A stretch of DNA of 41,048 nucleotides, taken from positions 1 to 41,048 of the forward strand of contig JACNLO010000036.1 of NCBI GenBank assembly GCA_014381555.1, read 5' to 3'. The position numbers were made by a program, and so were the translations under genes. The notes beneath the pieces were generated by a model. It searched no databases. It was not told where the DNA came from and saw only the letters and a list, made by a program, of their open reading frames with translations. This DNA comes from Planctomycetota bacterium (GTDB lineage Bacteria > Planctomycetota > Phycisphaerae > Phycisphaerales > SM1A02). Shown here piece by piece: positions 15,889 through 23,241 of this stretch. Positions within the stretch are counted from its first letter, which is position 1. Each line of letters begins with the position of its first letter.

Positions 15889-17880
15889 ATGCTTCACGAT
15901 AGAATTAAACAACTCATTTCGACAGGCGTTGCTGCTACTTGCGTAACTGCTGGTGGCATTTTGCTCCCCAATATTATTGAGGAAGCAGAAGATAACACCC
16001 TTCGGTATACAAACAATGTTGTTGAAGGTGTTCCAGATTGGATTAATACAATTGGGATGTCACTGGGAGCCTTGAGAGGATTGGTAGTTGATTATCTCTG
16101 GATAAAAATCCATCAAATGCAGAGGGATGGTCTTTATTTTGAAGTCATGGCTGATGCTGAACTAATTACAAAATTGCAACCTCGCTTCCCTCAAGTCTGG
16201 GTATTTCATGCTCACAACATGGCTTATAACATTTCAGTGGCTACCCATACCATTGAAGAAAGATGGGAGTGGGTGAATGAAGGAATCCGACTCTTAAGAG
16301 AAAAAGGGCTTCGAGCAAATCCAGATGATATGGTTTTGCATAAGGAATTAGCTTTCTTTTTTATGCACAAACTTAATGGCAATTCTGACGACGCTCATTT
16401 GTACTACAAACGAAAAATAGCTGAGCGGTGGCATTACTTACTAGGAGAGCCCCCAGTTTCTTGGGCAGACCGAACCGAGTGGATTAAAGAAATTGCAGAT
16501 GCCCCTAGAACCATTCAAGAAGCCATCACTAAAACACCCAAGGTAAAGCAACTTCTTGAAACTCTTGAGCAAGACTTTGAGGAATTCGTCGGTGATGGCT
16601 CTAAGCTTACTCCTGAAATTTTACTTAACCAAATTTCTCAATTACTCACAATTACTAAGCATTCTATGGTTGCCCGTGAGATTGGCATGCAGCAAAAACT
16701 TCGTTCTGAATCACCATATTTCAATCAACTCGAAAAGCTTTACTTTAGCCCAGAGTATTCTCAATCTTGGAAGACGCTCCTTTCGACTCTTAGAAAGGAA
16801 GTACTTAAGGAAGAGTACAACATGGATCCACAGTTGATGTACGAATACACAAGAGATGCTGGGCCTCTTGATTGGCGTCACCCACAAGCTCATGCTTTTT
16901 ACTGGGCGCGAAGAGGTGGCGAGGTTGGTAAAGGGCGTTTAAAAGCAGATGAAATTTACAGAGTCATGAATACAGATCGTATTCAGCTCCAATCACTTCA
17001 GGGATTAGCAAGAACTGGACGTATTGCTTTTGATCCATTCTCAAAAGAAGTACCAGGAAGATTTCCTGACCCGCGTTTTATTGATTCTGTGATTGGCGAC
17101 GAAAATAGAGAAGGTCTTTGGAAGGAACTCTATAAAAAGCATTATTTTGTTCGTGGTGCAGGTAGCGATACATTTACAACCTTCTTGAGAAACTTTTTAG
17201 GTTCAGCAGTTCGAGAATGGTATCGACAAGGTGAACTAGAAAGAGCGCAAGCAATTCTTAATCAACTTGATGATCTGTTTGGCACTGGAGCGACACCGCC
17301 GAACACTGCTTATAAGGTACCACTTGATGTTTGGGTCCGTGATCAGACAAAAGGGCAATATGAGCGGTTGCCAGCAATTGCAATTAGCGATGTTACTTCT
17401 GCTCTTCGTTATGCGTTTAGAGTAGGAATTGGTCAGAATAATCCGGACATCTTTAAAGAAGCACTGAAATTTGCTAAGCAAGTCACTGCTGAATTTAAAA
17501 CGAATGAATACAACGACTACACCACAAAGTTTGGTACAGGTCGCATTAAGGATATCATTGGTGTTCTTGAGTCAAGTGCTCAAATTACTTTTGAACAATT
17601 GATGATAGATACAACAGTCCCCATTGAAGAGCGAATGGCTATCTGGGCTGGTGTTGATCGCCTTGAACGTGGACTTCGCCCAAGAGTTTATGATCGGATA
17701 GTTTCAGAATTGCAAACACAATATTCCAGGCACCCGCTGCATAATGTGAGATCATTCGCTGAAGCATTCCCAGAGCCACCTGGACTTGAAGCATGGCGAC
17801 TGAAGATGGCAAAAGAGGCAAGAAAAGCAAGCTCTGTTGCAGAAGATAAAAATGCATCGAAGAGTGTTGATCGTAAATAG
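15889..17880 (+). CDS. Conserved planctomycete membrane-anchored protein, function unknown
   Basis: A 663-residue protein last in the SPFH-ABC operon, 31 nt after the permease. Residues about 10-30 form a single hydrophobic segment (signal anchor or uncleaved signal). A distinctive block follows: LRGLVVDYLWIKIHQMQRDG, then LQPRFPQVWVFHAHNMAYNI and ERWEWVNEGIRLLREKGLRA (about 60-150). This reads like helical-hairpin (TPR-like) repeats with conserved aromatic and His residues. The rest is helical and soluble, ending in a charged tail. I recall similar proteins beside ABC-2 permeases in planctomycetes but cannot name a function. Position suggests an extracytoplasmic partner of the transporter/SPFH complex. 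Confidence 0.75.
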   Translation: MLHDRIKQLISTGVAATCVTAGGILLPNIIEEAEDNTLRYTNNVVEGVPDWINTIGMSLGALRGLVVDYLWIKIHQMQRDGLYFEVMADAELITKLQPRFPQVWVFHAHNMAYNISVATHTIEERWEWVNEGIRLLREKGLRANPDDMVLHKELAFFFMHKLNGNSDDAHLYYKRKIAERWHYLLGEPPVSWADRTEWIKEIADAPRTIQEAITKTPKVKQLLETLEQDFEEFVGDGSKLTPEILLNQISQLLTITKHSMVAREIGMQQKLRSESPYFNQLEKLYFSPEYSQSWKTLLSTLRKEVLKEEYNMDPQLMYEYTRDAGPLDWRHPQAHAFYWARRGGEVGKGRLKADEIYRVMNTDRIQLQSLQGLARTGRIAFDPFSKEVPGRFPDPRFIDSVIGDENREGLWKELYKKHYFVRGAGSDTFTTFLRNFLGSAVREWYRQGELERAQAILNQLDDLFGTGATPPNTAYKVPLDVWVRDQTKGQYERLPAIAISDVTSALRYAFRVGIGQNNPDIFKEALKFAKQVTAEFKTNEYNDYTTKFGTGRIKDIIGVLESSAQITFEQLMIDTTVPIEERMAIWAGVDRLERGLRPRVYDRIVSELQTQYSRHPLHNVRSFAEAFPEPPGLEAWRLKMAKEARKASSVAEDKNASKSVDRK

Positions 17881-17925
17881 CTACAGATCATGATTTCTGT
17901 GCTGGTGTTCTGTCGATGTACCCGC

Positions 17926-18153
17926 TTATGGCGGATCGTGCCCACTCCCGCCCCAAGGATGACATCTAAATATTCGCCACAAGGCTTTGCCACACCCCTT
18001 TATGGCACCATATTTATGAAGAGCTTCAATTGCATAGTCGGAACAAGTAGGTTGAAAACGGCAGAAACCACCAATAAAAGGTCTCAATGAGATTTGATAT
18101 CCTCGAACCAGAAGTATGCAGAGATACGTGGGCGCTAAGAGTATTCCTTTCAA
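17926..18153 (-). CDS. yidD: Membrane protein insertion efficiency factor YidD
   Basis: A 75-residue protein with the family core: YQISLRPFIGGFCRFQPTCSDYAIEAL (read as YQ..L.P..G..CRF.PTCSDYA.EAL) and the C-terminal RCHPWGGSGHDPP, with the conserved Cys residues. YidD is a small inner-membrane-associated protein that helps YidC-dependent insertion. The start is TTG overlapping the rnpA stop (TTGA), so translation is probably coupled to rnpA. In most bacteria yidD sits in rpmH-rnpA-yidD-yidC; here rpmH and yidC are absent. Confidence 0.93.
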   Translation of the reverse strand: MKGILLAPTYLCILLVRGYQISLRPFIGGFCRFQPTCSDYAIEALHKYGAIKGCGKALWRIFRCHPWGGSGHDPP

Positions 18154-18488
18154 TTTGTTGCCCCTTTAGAAATCGTTGCAACGTAATCATCTAAATGCAT
18201 TCGATCGTGAGGTCGTACTGTAATGAGTACATCTATGTTCTCTGGGAAGCCCGGTTGCAGAGAACGAAAAGCTTCCCGGCACAATCGTTTTAAAGAATTT
18301 CTTTTAATCGCATTCCCAACACGTTTTGGTACAGAAAGACCGAGTCTAGAAAATTCCAGCCCATTATTTTTTGTGTGTATAAGCAATGGGCCAACTGTGC
18401 GCTTATGCGCCGTTAAGTACATCGATTCAAACTCTTTTTTCTTTGTGATCCGGTGTTTCCGAGAAAATGTAAGTTGCTCCACTTTCAC
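18150..18488 (-). CDS. rnpA: Ribonuclease P protein component
   Basis: A 112-residue basic protein. The RnpA signature RNSLKRLCREAFR (R-N-x2-K-R-x2-R-E-x-F-R) is intact, preceded by LGLSVPKRVGNAIK, and the N-terminal SRKHRITKKKEFESMY matches the family. It binds the RNase P RNA and aids 5' maturation of tRNAs. The start is GTG overlapping the upstream ClC gene stop (GTGA), and its TGA overlaps the yidD start. Its coupling to a chloride channel gene rather than to rpmH is unusual. Confidence 0.95.
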   Translation of the reverse strand: MKVEQLTFSRKHRITKKKEFESMYLTAHKRTVGPLLIHTKNNGLEFSRLGLSVPKRVGNAIKRNSLKRLCREAFRSLQPGFPENIDVLITVRPHDRMHLDDYVATISKGATN

Positions 18489-20302
18489 TGGCTTGCATCC
18501 TGATCTAAGGCTTTTTGATACCGATTCATTAAGCGTGACCGTGTGACTAGCCCTAGTATTTCTCCTAAAGGGTCAATCAATACAAGGGACTGAACATCTG
18601 ATCTTGAGAATTTATCTAGTACTAAATCTAACGTTTCTTCATTAGTAATAGTAGGCAAATCTGATCGTTGCAATTCAGATACCTGTAATAGAGGGATGGC
18701 TTCTCTGTAAACTAATGCGGAACGTAAATCATCTGAGGTAATCATCCCACAATATTTATCGTGTTCGTCAGTTACGACAAATTCAGATGTCCCCGTAGAT
18801 TCCATTAAGTCTACTAGCTTTTGAGCAGAGTCTGTGCTTTTAACAACGGTTGCAGTTTTTATTTGTACATCTTCTGGGGTCAGTCTGCGAAGTACAGTCA
18901 AATCACTTAATGCTCCCATTCGAACACCCAGTTTTGAAAGTTTGAATGTGTATACACTGTCTTTGCAGATGAACCGAGCAACAACGGTGCTGACTACAGC
19001 TGCGAACATAAGTGGCAAGATCACATCGTAACTTTGAGTAACTTCATATACGATTAAAATAGCCGTCAAAGGAGCGTGAGTTGTTGCAGCAACCATAGCC
19101 GCCATTCCAACAAGTGCAAAGTAAGCAGGAGATGTGTTTGGGAACCATCCAAAATAGTGAACTGCATACCCAATACATCCTCCAGTTGCTGCGCCGATAA
19201 ATAGTGAAGGGGCAAAAAGTCCGCCTGCACCGCCAGATCCTACCGTAATGCTTGTGGCAACTAATTTGATGAGTGCAAGTCCAGCGAGTCCGAATAAAAG
19301 AGGCGCGGCCTCTTTGAGCATAGTTCCATCGTTATCAGAGAAATAGGAGCTCGGATTGATAATCGATTCAATCATCGGATATCCATTGCCGTAGAACTTA
19401 GGTACTGACTCGCTTGAAGTTAGCCAGAAAATGGTAAAACCAAGTACACCCAGAAGAAGGGCGCCTGCTACTGGCCGCGCAAAAATTGGTAATCTTGTTG
19501 CTGCAAATGAACGTTCAGAGAATTCAAGAGTGCGAACAAATGCTGCTCCTAGGAGACCGCAAGCGAGACCGAGTATGAGATAGGTAGGAATTTGCGAAAC
19601 ACTAAAGGCGAGTCCATCACGGAAAAAGCCCTCCCCGACTTGGAACAGAGCCGCGTCCCCAAGAATACCTTGCGTTGTTGCAGATGACACTACAGCAGCA
19701 ATAACGATTGGAGTAAAAGTTTTGAGTGAAAAATCACGCAGCAAGATTTCCATCACAAAGAATATGCCAGCAATCGGGGCATTGAATACTGAAGCTAACC
19801 CTGCTGCTGCGCCACATCCAAGAAGGGTCCCCGTGTGCTGCGAGCCAGTTCCAAGTAATTTTGCAATGTTTGACCCAATAACCGCGCCAATAGTAACAAT
19901 TGGACCTTCAGCACCCGCTGATCCACCTGAGGCAATTGTTGCTGTAGATGCGAGCCATTTTCGTACACCAATCTTCCAAGACATGATGCCTTTTCTGCGT
20001 TGGACAGCGTAAATAACTGAAGTTACTCCTGGGCCTACACCATCATGCGTGAGTAAAGTAATCAGAATTCCCGTAATAAGCCCGCCGATAGCTGGACCTA
20101 GAAGAATTAATATCCACAGATATTCTGAGCCCTGTAGCATTTCTGCAATATGTTCAGTCTGACGAAGGGGTAGTATAAATCCAACTGCAGCGAGCCCCAT
20201 GAACACCCCAATGACAGAAGCAACGAGATACAAATACCAGTCTCGCTCAAAACCAAGGCGAAGTCCAAATCTTCGTAAATAAGGGGTAACGATACGCTTC
20301 AT
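18485..20302 (-). CDS. ClC-family chloride channel/antiporter with C-terminal CBS pair
   Basis: About 605 residues with ten or more membrane spans, then two CBS domains (about 475-595: SAQKLVDLMESTGTSEFVVT and TLDLVLDKFSRSDVQSLVLI). Ion-pathway motifs: GGSAGAEGP with the gating Glu (about E132) matches the GxEGP of ClC proteins, and GSGGAGGLFAPSLF matches GxFxP. The first selectivity motif GSGIP is replaced by GPGVTSV, so anion preference may differ. The start is taken as ATG at 20302; a GTG three bases earlier (20305) is also in frame. No SD is visible. CBS domains often bind adenine nucleotides, suggesting regulation by energy state. It overlaps rnpA by 4 bases. Confidence 0.93.
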   Translation of the reverse strand: MKRIVTPYLRRFGLRLGFERDWYLYLVASVIGVFMGLAAVGFILPLRQTEHIAEMLQGSEYLWILILLGPAIGGLITGILITLLTHDGVGPGVTSVIYAVQRRKGIMSWKIGVRKWLASTATIASGGSAGAEGPIVTIGAVIGSNIAKLLGTGSQHTGTLLGCGAAAGLASVFNAPIAGIFFVMEILLRDFSLKTFTPIVIAAVVSSATTQGILGDAALFQVGEGFFRDGLAFSVSQIPTYLILGLACGLLGAAFVRTLEFSERSFAATRLPIFARPVAGALLLGVLGFTIFWLTSSESVPKFYGNGYPMIESIINPSSYFSDNDGTMLKEAAPLLFGLAGLALIKLVATSITVGSGGAGGLFAPSLFIGAATGGCIGYAVHYFGWFPNTSPAYFALVGMAAMVAATTHAPLTAILIVYEVTQSYDVILPLMFAAVVSTVVARFICKDSVYTFKLSKLGVRMGALSDLTVLRRLTPEDVQIKTATVVKSTDSAQKLVDLMESTGTSEFVVTDEHDKYCGMITSDDLRSALVYREAIPLLQVSELQRSDLPTITNEETLDLVLDKFSRSDVQSLVLIDPLGEILGLVTRSRLMNRYQKALDQDASQ

Positions 20303-20367
20303 CACTTAGGGCATCCTATTCCAATTGGGGAATCGAAGAGTGTAGCAAGAGGGGGCGACGGGAGAAA

Positions 20368-20396
20368 GTGACAAGAGGCGAGATATTGGCTATAAT
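20368..20396 (+). promoter_or_regulatory. Sigma-70 promoter of rpoZ
   Basis: GTGACA (20368-20373), a 17-nt spacer, then a perfect TATAAT (20391-20396). A start near 20403 gives a leader of about 55 nt that includes TGGAGA just before the rpoZ ATG. One of the best-matching promoters in the window. Confidence 0.75.
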
Positions 20397-20457
20397 CTAC
20401 AATTCGTCCATCTGTGGACTACTTATTAACGCATAGGGACCTAAATGGAGAATCCAA

Positions 20458-20691
20458 ATGATTGAAGCACTTCGTAGCGATGAAATAGTACGTAAATGTG
20501 GTGGGCGCTTTAAGTTAGCAGCCCTAATTCAGCACAGACTTCGCGAAATCATTGTAGATGGTGCTCGCCCACTAGTCGAACGTGATGGCCGAACTGATCT
20601 GGAAGTAGTAATCGCAGAAATCATGGAAGATAAAATTACATCAGATTATTCCGAATCTGGCTACGAGATGGAACACCCTATTGGTTCTTGA
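20458..20691 (+). CDS. rpoZ: DNA-directed RNA polymerase omega subunit
   Basis: A 77-residue protein. CGGRFKLAALIQHRLREIIVDGARPLV corresponds to the conserved omega core (RFKLA..A..RA..L..GA.P.V), and LEVVIAEIMEDKI to the second conserved helix. Omega supports assembly and stability of RNA polymerase through the beta-prime subunit. An SD-like TGGAGA precedes the ATG. A near-consensus promoter lies 62-90 nt upstream. The next gene starts 3 nt after the stop and is a CoaC-type flavoprotein, matching the widespread rpoZ-coaBC neighbourhood, which supports the assignment of this short protein. Confidence 0.88.
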   Translation: MIEALRSDEIVRKCGGRFKLAALIQHRLREIIVDGARPLVERDGRTDLEVVIAEIMEDKITSDYSESGYEMEHPIGS

Positions 20692-20694
20692 CCA

Positions 20695-21264
20695 ATGACC
20701 ACTGAAAAATCTATCCTTCAAGGAAAACACATACTCATAGGTGTTAGTGGTGGCATAGCATGTTATAAAACCGCTGAACTTGTGAGCAAGCTTGTGCAAT
20801 TAGGCGTGATTGTTGATGTGGTAATGACTGAAGCAGCGACTCGATTTGTTACACCTCTCACATTTGAATCACTTTCCGGAAGAGGGGTATTTGATTCACA
20901 GTGGAAGCACATCGATGGGCATGCTCCACAACATATCAAAATTTCTCAATGCGCAGATGCAATGCTTGTTGTTCCATGCACGATGGATATGCTTGCAAAA
21001 CTTGCAGTTGGCTTTACAAACGATCCTGTAAGTCTCGTAATTTCTGCTATTGATCTTTCAGAAACTCCAGTTCTGCTCGCGCCATCGATGAACGTAACGA
21101 TGCTCAATCAACCATCTACTCAAAGAAATTTAACCATTTTGAAAGAAGACGGCTATAGATTAGTTCCTCCAGAAGCGGGGTGGCAGGCTTGCAGGGCACA
21201 TGGGGCTGGTCGATTGCCAGATTTAACAACCCTAGTTGACGCATTAGAAACAGCAATTTCCTAA
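20695..21264 (+). CDS. coaC: Phosphopantothenoylcysteine decarboxylase (CoaC-type flavoprotein)
   Basis: This HFCD flavoprotein decarboxylates 4'-phosphopantothenoylcysteine in CoA synthesis. Visible: the FMN-binding start GVSGGIACYKTAEL, catalytic-type His at residue 80 (QHIKIS), the PSMNVTM motif (N133) and the substrate-clamp region GWQACRAHGAGR with Cys166. In most bacteria CoaC is fused to CoaB (total about 400 residues). Here the protein stops at 189 and no CoaB domain follows. In the PxMNxxMW motif the final Trp is Leu. Other HFCD members (such as UbiX or peptide decarboxylases) are less likely given the clamp motif and the rpoZ neighbour. Confidence 0.82.
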   Translation: MTTEKSILQGKHILIGVSGGIACYKTAELVSKLVQLGVIVDVVMTEAATRFVTPLTFESLSGRGVFDSQWKHIDGHAPQHIKISQCADAMLVVPCTMDMLAKLAVGFTNDPVSLVISAIDLSETPVLLAPSMNVTMLNQPSTQRNLTILKEDGYRLVPPEAGWQACRAHGAGRLPDLTTLVDALETAIS

Positions 21265-21279
21265 TACTATTGTTTTTTA

Positions 21280-21308
21280 TTGACAATTCAACTTAATTGA
21301 CTCATAAT
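21280..21308 (+). promoter_or_regulatory. Sigma-70 promoter giving a probable leaderless mRNA
   Basis: A perfect TTGACA (21280-21285), a 17-nt spacer and CATAAT (21303-21308) lie directly before the ATG at 21315. A start 7 nt after the -10 would be the A of that ATG. No SD is present, which fits a leaderless message. Confidence 0.65.
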
Positions 21309-21314
21309 TAGTAC

Positions 21315-22793
21315 ATGCTCACAAGTCTAACAGTTACTCTTCTACTTGCTTTCGCAACTGAAAACTCTCAAGAGAGCTGGGGAAGTTCGAGTCGATTTGA
21401 ACAAGTTCCAATCTCTATTCCAACTCCTAAGGCGATGGATGTTACTTTCAAAAGTTCCCAAAAAGGAAGCCAGAGAGCCAATAGAGGAAGTTGCCCTCAA
21501 GTTAATGTTTCACTAACTGACAGTGACTTTGAACCAGGAGCTTATACCCTGCAGGCTGGTTTTGCTCAAGGTGAATCTCTTGGAGCGACTTACGCTGTAG
21601 CTGCTGAAGATTTTCCAATTAGAATTGACGTCATGGAAACAATTTTTGGCACGAGCAACGCAACTGTTCAAACGACAACGCATTGGTCTGCAACGGTATG
21701 GGATGGCACACCGACAAATGGTATTCAAGTAGCAACATTTTCAAGTGATGGGATTATTCTTCCACACTTGGTGATGGGTCCTGGAACAAATGGAACAATT
21801 ATTTCCTTATCAGTTGATTCTAACGATCCAGATCAAATTTATATTTATAACGATAGTGGAATGAATTCTTTCACAGTCGCTTTCCGAATTGATCAGCATA
21901 ATAATCCAGGGATCCCCTGCACTACTTCGCCTCCTACTAACAGCAATGCTTTCCCGTGTACTGATACCAGTGGTCTTCAGTTTCCTTCACTAAATTGGAT
22001 TGATGCTGTTGATGGACCATGGTGTGTTTGCGGATCAGGCTGGATGACTTTTCAACAGTTCCCATCATTCTGTACACCAAGCGGTGATTGGGTGATTCGA
22101 GCCTCATACACTTCTGTAAATTGCACTGTTGAACCTGCTGCGTGTTGTTTGTCAGACAATTCATGTTTTGACCTCTCTCCTTCTGAGTGTGAGTTGTATG
22201 GCGGTAGTTCTCAAAATGCAGGAACAACTTGTGCAACCTATATTTGCGGGTCAGGCACTGGCGCTTGTTGCGTTGAATCAACAGGTAATTGTGTGGATTT
22301 CGATCTTGCGACTTGTCAAGTCGTTGGCGGTATTCATATGGGCGAAGGAACTGACTGCTCTTCAACTACGTGTTTCCCCGAGGGTGCTTGTTGTCTAGCA
22401 GACGGAGCATGTATTGGTCCTGTTGCATTGGCAGATTGTGATGCTGTTGCTGGAACATTCCAGGGTGATGGCTCATCGTGTGCTTCGACTAATTGTCCAC
22501 AACCAGTAGGTGCCTGTTGTGGATCGGATTGGTGCCTTGACTTGACAGAGTCAGATTGTTCAGCTGTTGCTGGTGGGTGGCAAGGGATGGATTCTGCTTG
22601 TAGCGATACCTCCATCTGTGAGGCTCCCTGTCCCGAAGATTTTAATGGCGATGGAGTTATAAACGTCTCTGATTTGCTTGAAGTTGTAGGCGGATGGGCT
22701 ACCAACGACCCACTGCTTGATCTTGATGGTAGTGGTACAGTCGATACAGCCGATTTACTCGCAGTGATTGCTGCTTGGGGCGATTGCGGTTAA
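21315..22793 (+). CDS. Secreted Cys-rich repeat protein with C-terminal dockerin-like module
   Basis: A 492-residue protein with a short signal peptide (MLTSLTVTLLLAFATENSQE). Residues about 30-270 are an unrecognised region with several Cys. Residues about 275-438 hold four tandem units of about 40 residues, each starting (G/A)ACC and carrying further Cys in a C-x5-7-C-like pattern with central GG or AG and a G-x-x-C step, probably disulfide-knotted. Residues 440-492 are a dockerin-type module with two calcium loops (DFNGDGVINVSDLLEVVGGW and DLDGSGTVDTADLLAVIAAW). Exported, role unknown; the dockerin may serve as an anchor or sorting signal rather than for a cellulosome. Confidence 0.85.
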   Translation: MLTSLTVTLLLAFATENSQESWGSSSRFEQVPISIPTPKAMDVTFKSSQKGSQRANRGSCPQVNVSLTDSDFEPGAYTLQAGFAQGESLGATYAVAAEDFPIRIDVMETIFGTSNATVQTTTHWSATVWDGTPTNGIQVATFSSDGIILPHLVMGPGTNGTIISLSVDSNDPDQIYIYNDSGMNSFTVAFRIDQHNNPGIPCTTSPPTNSNAFPCTDTSGLQFPSLNWIDAVDGPWCVCGSGWMTFQQFPSFCTPSGDWVIRASYTSVNCTVEPAACCLSDNSCFDLSPSECELYGGSSQNAGTTCATYICGSGTGACCVESTGNCVDFDLATCQVVGGIHMGEGTDCSSTTCFPEGACCLADGACIGPVALADCDAVAGTFQGDGSSCASTNCPQPVGACCGSDWCLDLTESDCSAVAGGWQGMDSACSDTSICEAPCPEDFNGDGVINVSDLLEVVGGWATNDPLLDLDGSGTVDTADLLAVIAAWGDCG

Positions 22794-22803
22794 TCTACCT
22801 TTT

Positions 22804-23202
22804 ATGCCAAAAGCAACGCAATGCACAGTTTTTCGATTTGACCTTTCCGACAAACCAGGAGTTTTGTTGCAATTTACACATCGGTTGCGAACAGCTGATA
22901 TTACACTTTTAGCTTTCTGGGCACGTTCGAATGAAGATGGTAGTGCAACTATGCGATGTATCGCCGAACGCGATTCGCAATTTAGAGATTTTGCTAAATC
23001 TGCGGAACTTTCTGCAATCGAGGAAGTTGCAATTCACGTTACTGCCGACGATGGCGGTGGGGATTTTGTTCGTGTTCTAGAAAAGGTAGCAGGCGTAAAT
23101 ATTAATATCGACGCTATCGAAGCCGTTTCGCTTGCAGGCAAAACTGGCTGGGTGCTATGGACAGAGAAAGAGCATGTCGCTTCGGTTTTGTCTCAATTTT
23201 AA
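22804..23202 (+). CDS. ACT-domain-like protein
   Basis: A 132-residue protein. An in-frame ATG at 22768 would overlap the secreted protein gene, so I take the start MPKATQCTVFRF at 22804, 11 nt after the upstream stop. The N-terminal part (TVFRFDLSDKPGVLLQFTHRL) follows the ACT pattern of a beta strand, D-x-P-G-x-L, then a helix. A second, less regular ACT-like half covers residues about 75-132 (DFVRVLEKVAGVNINIDAIE). ACT domains bind amino acids or similar ligands and regulate metabolic enzymes. With no enzyme domain attached, this would be a stand-alone regulator. The target is unknown and no SD is visible. Confidence 0.65.
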   Translation: MPKATQCTVFRFDLSDKPGVLLQFTHRLRTADITLLAFWARSNEDGSATMRCIAERDSQFRDFAKSAELSAIEEVAIHVTADDGGGDFVRVLEKVAGVNINIDAIEAVSLAGKTGWVLWTEKEHVASVLSQF

Positions 23203-23241
23203 GACCCTAGTCAGCAGTGACAATCGCTAGTAAGCGGGTGG

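Noticed and set aside
20325-20345. Short palindrome around CCAATTGG near the ClC start
   Set aside because: Only a 5-bp stem, no T-run and no promoter context; expected by chance.
22768-22803. Upstream ATG for the ACT-domain gene
   Set aside because: Would add 12 residues overlapping the dockerin gene; the start at 22804 fits the domain boundary better.
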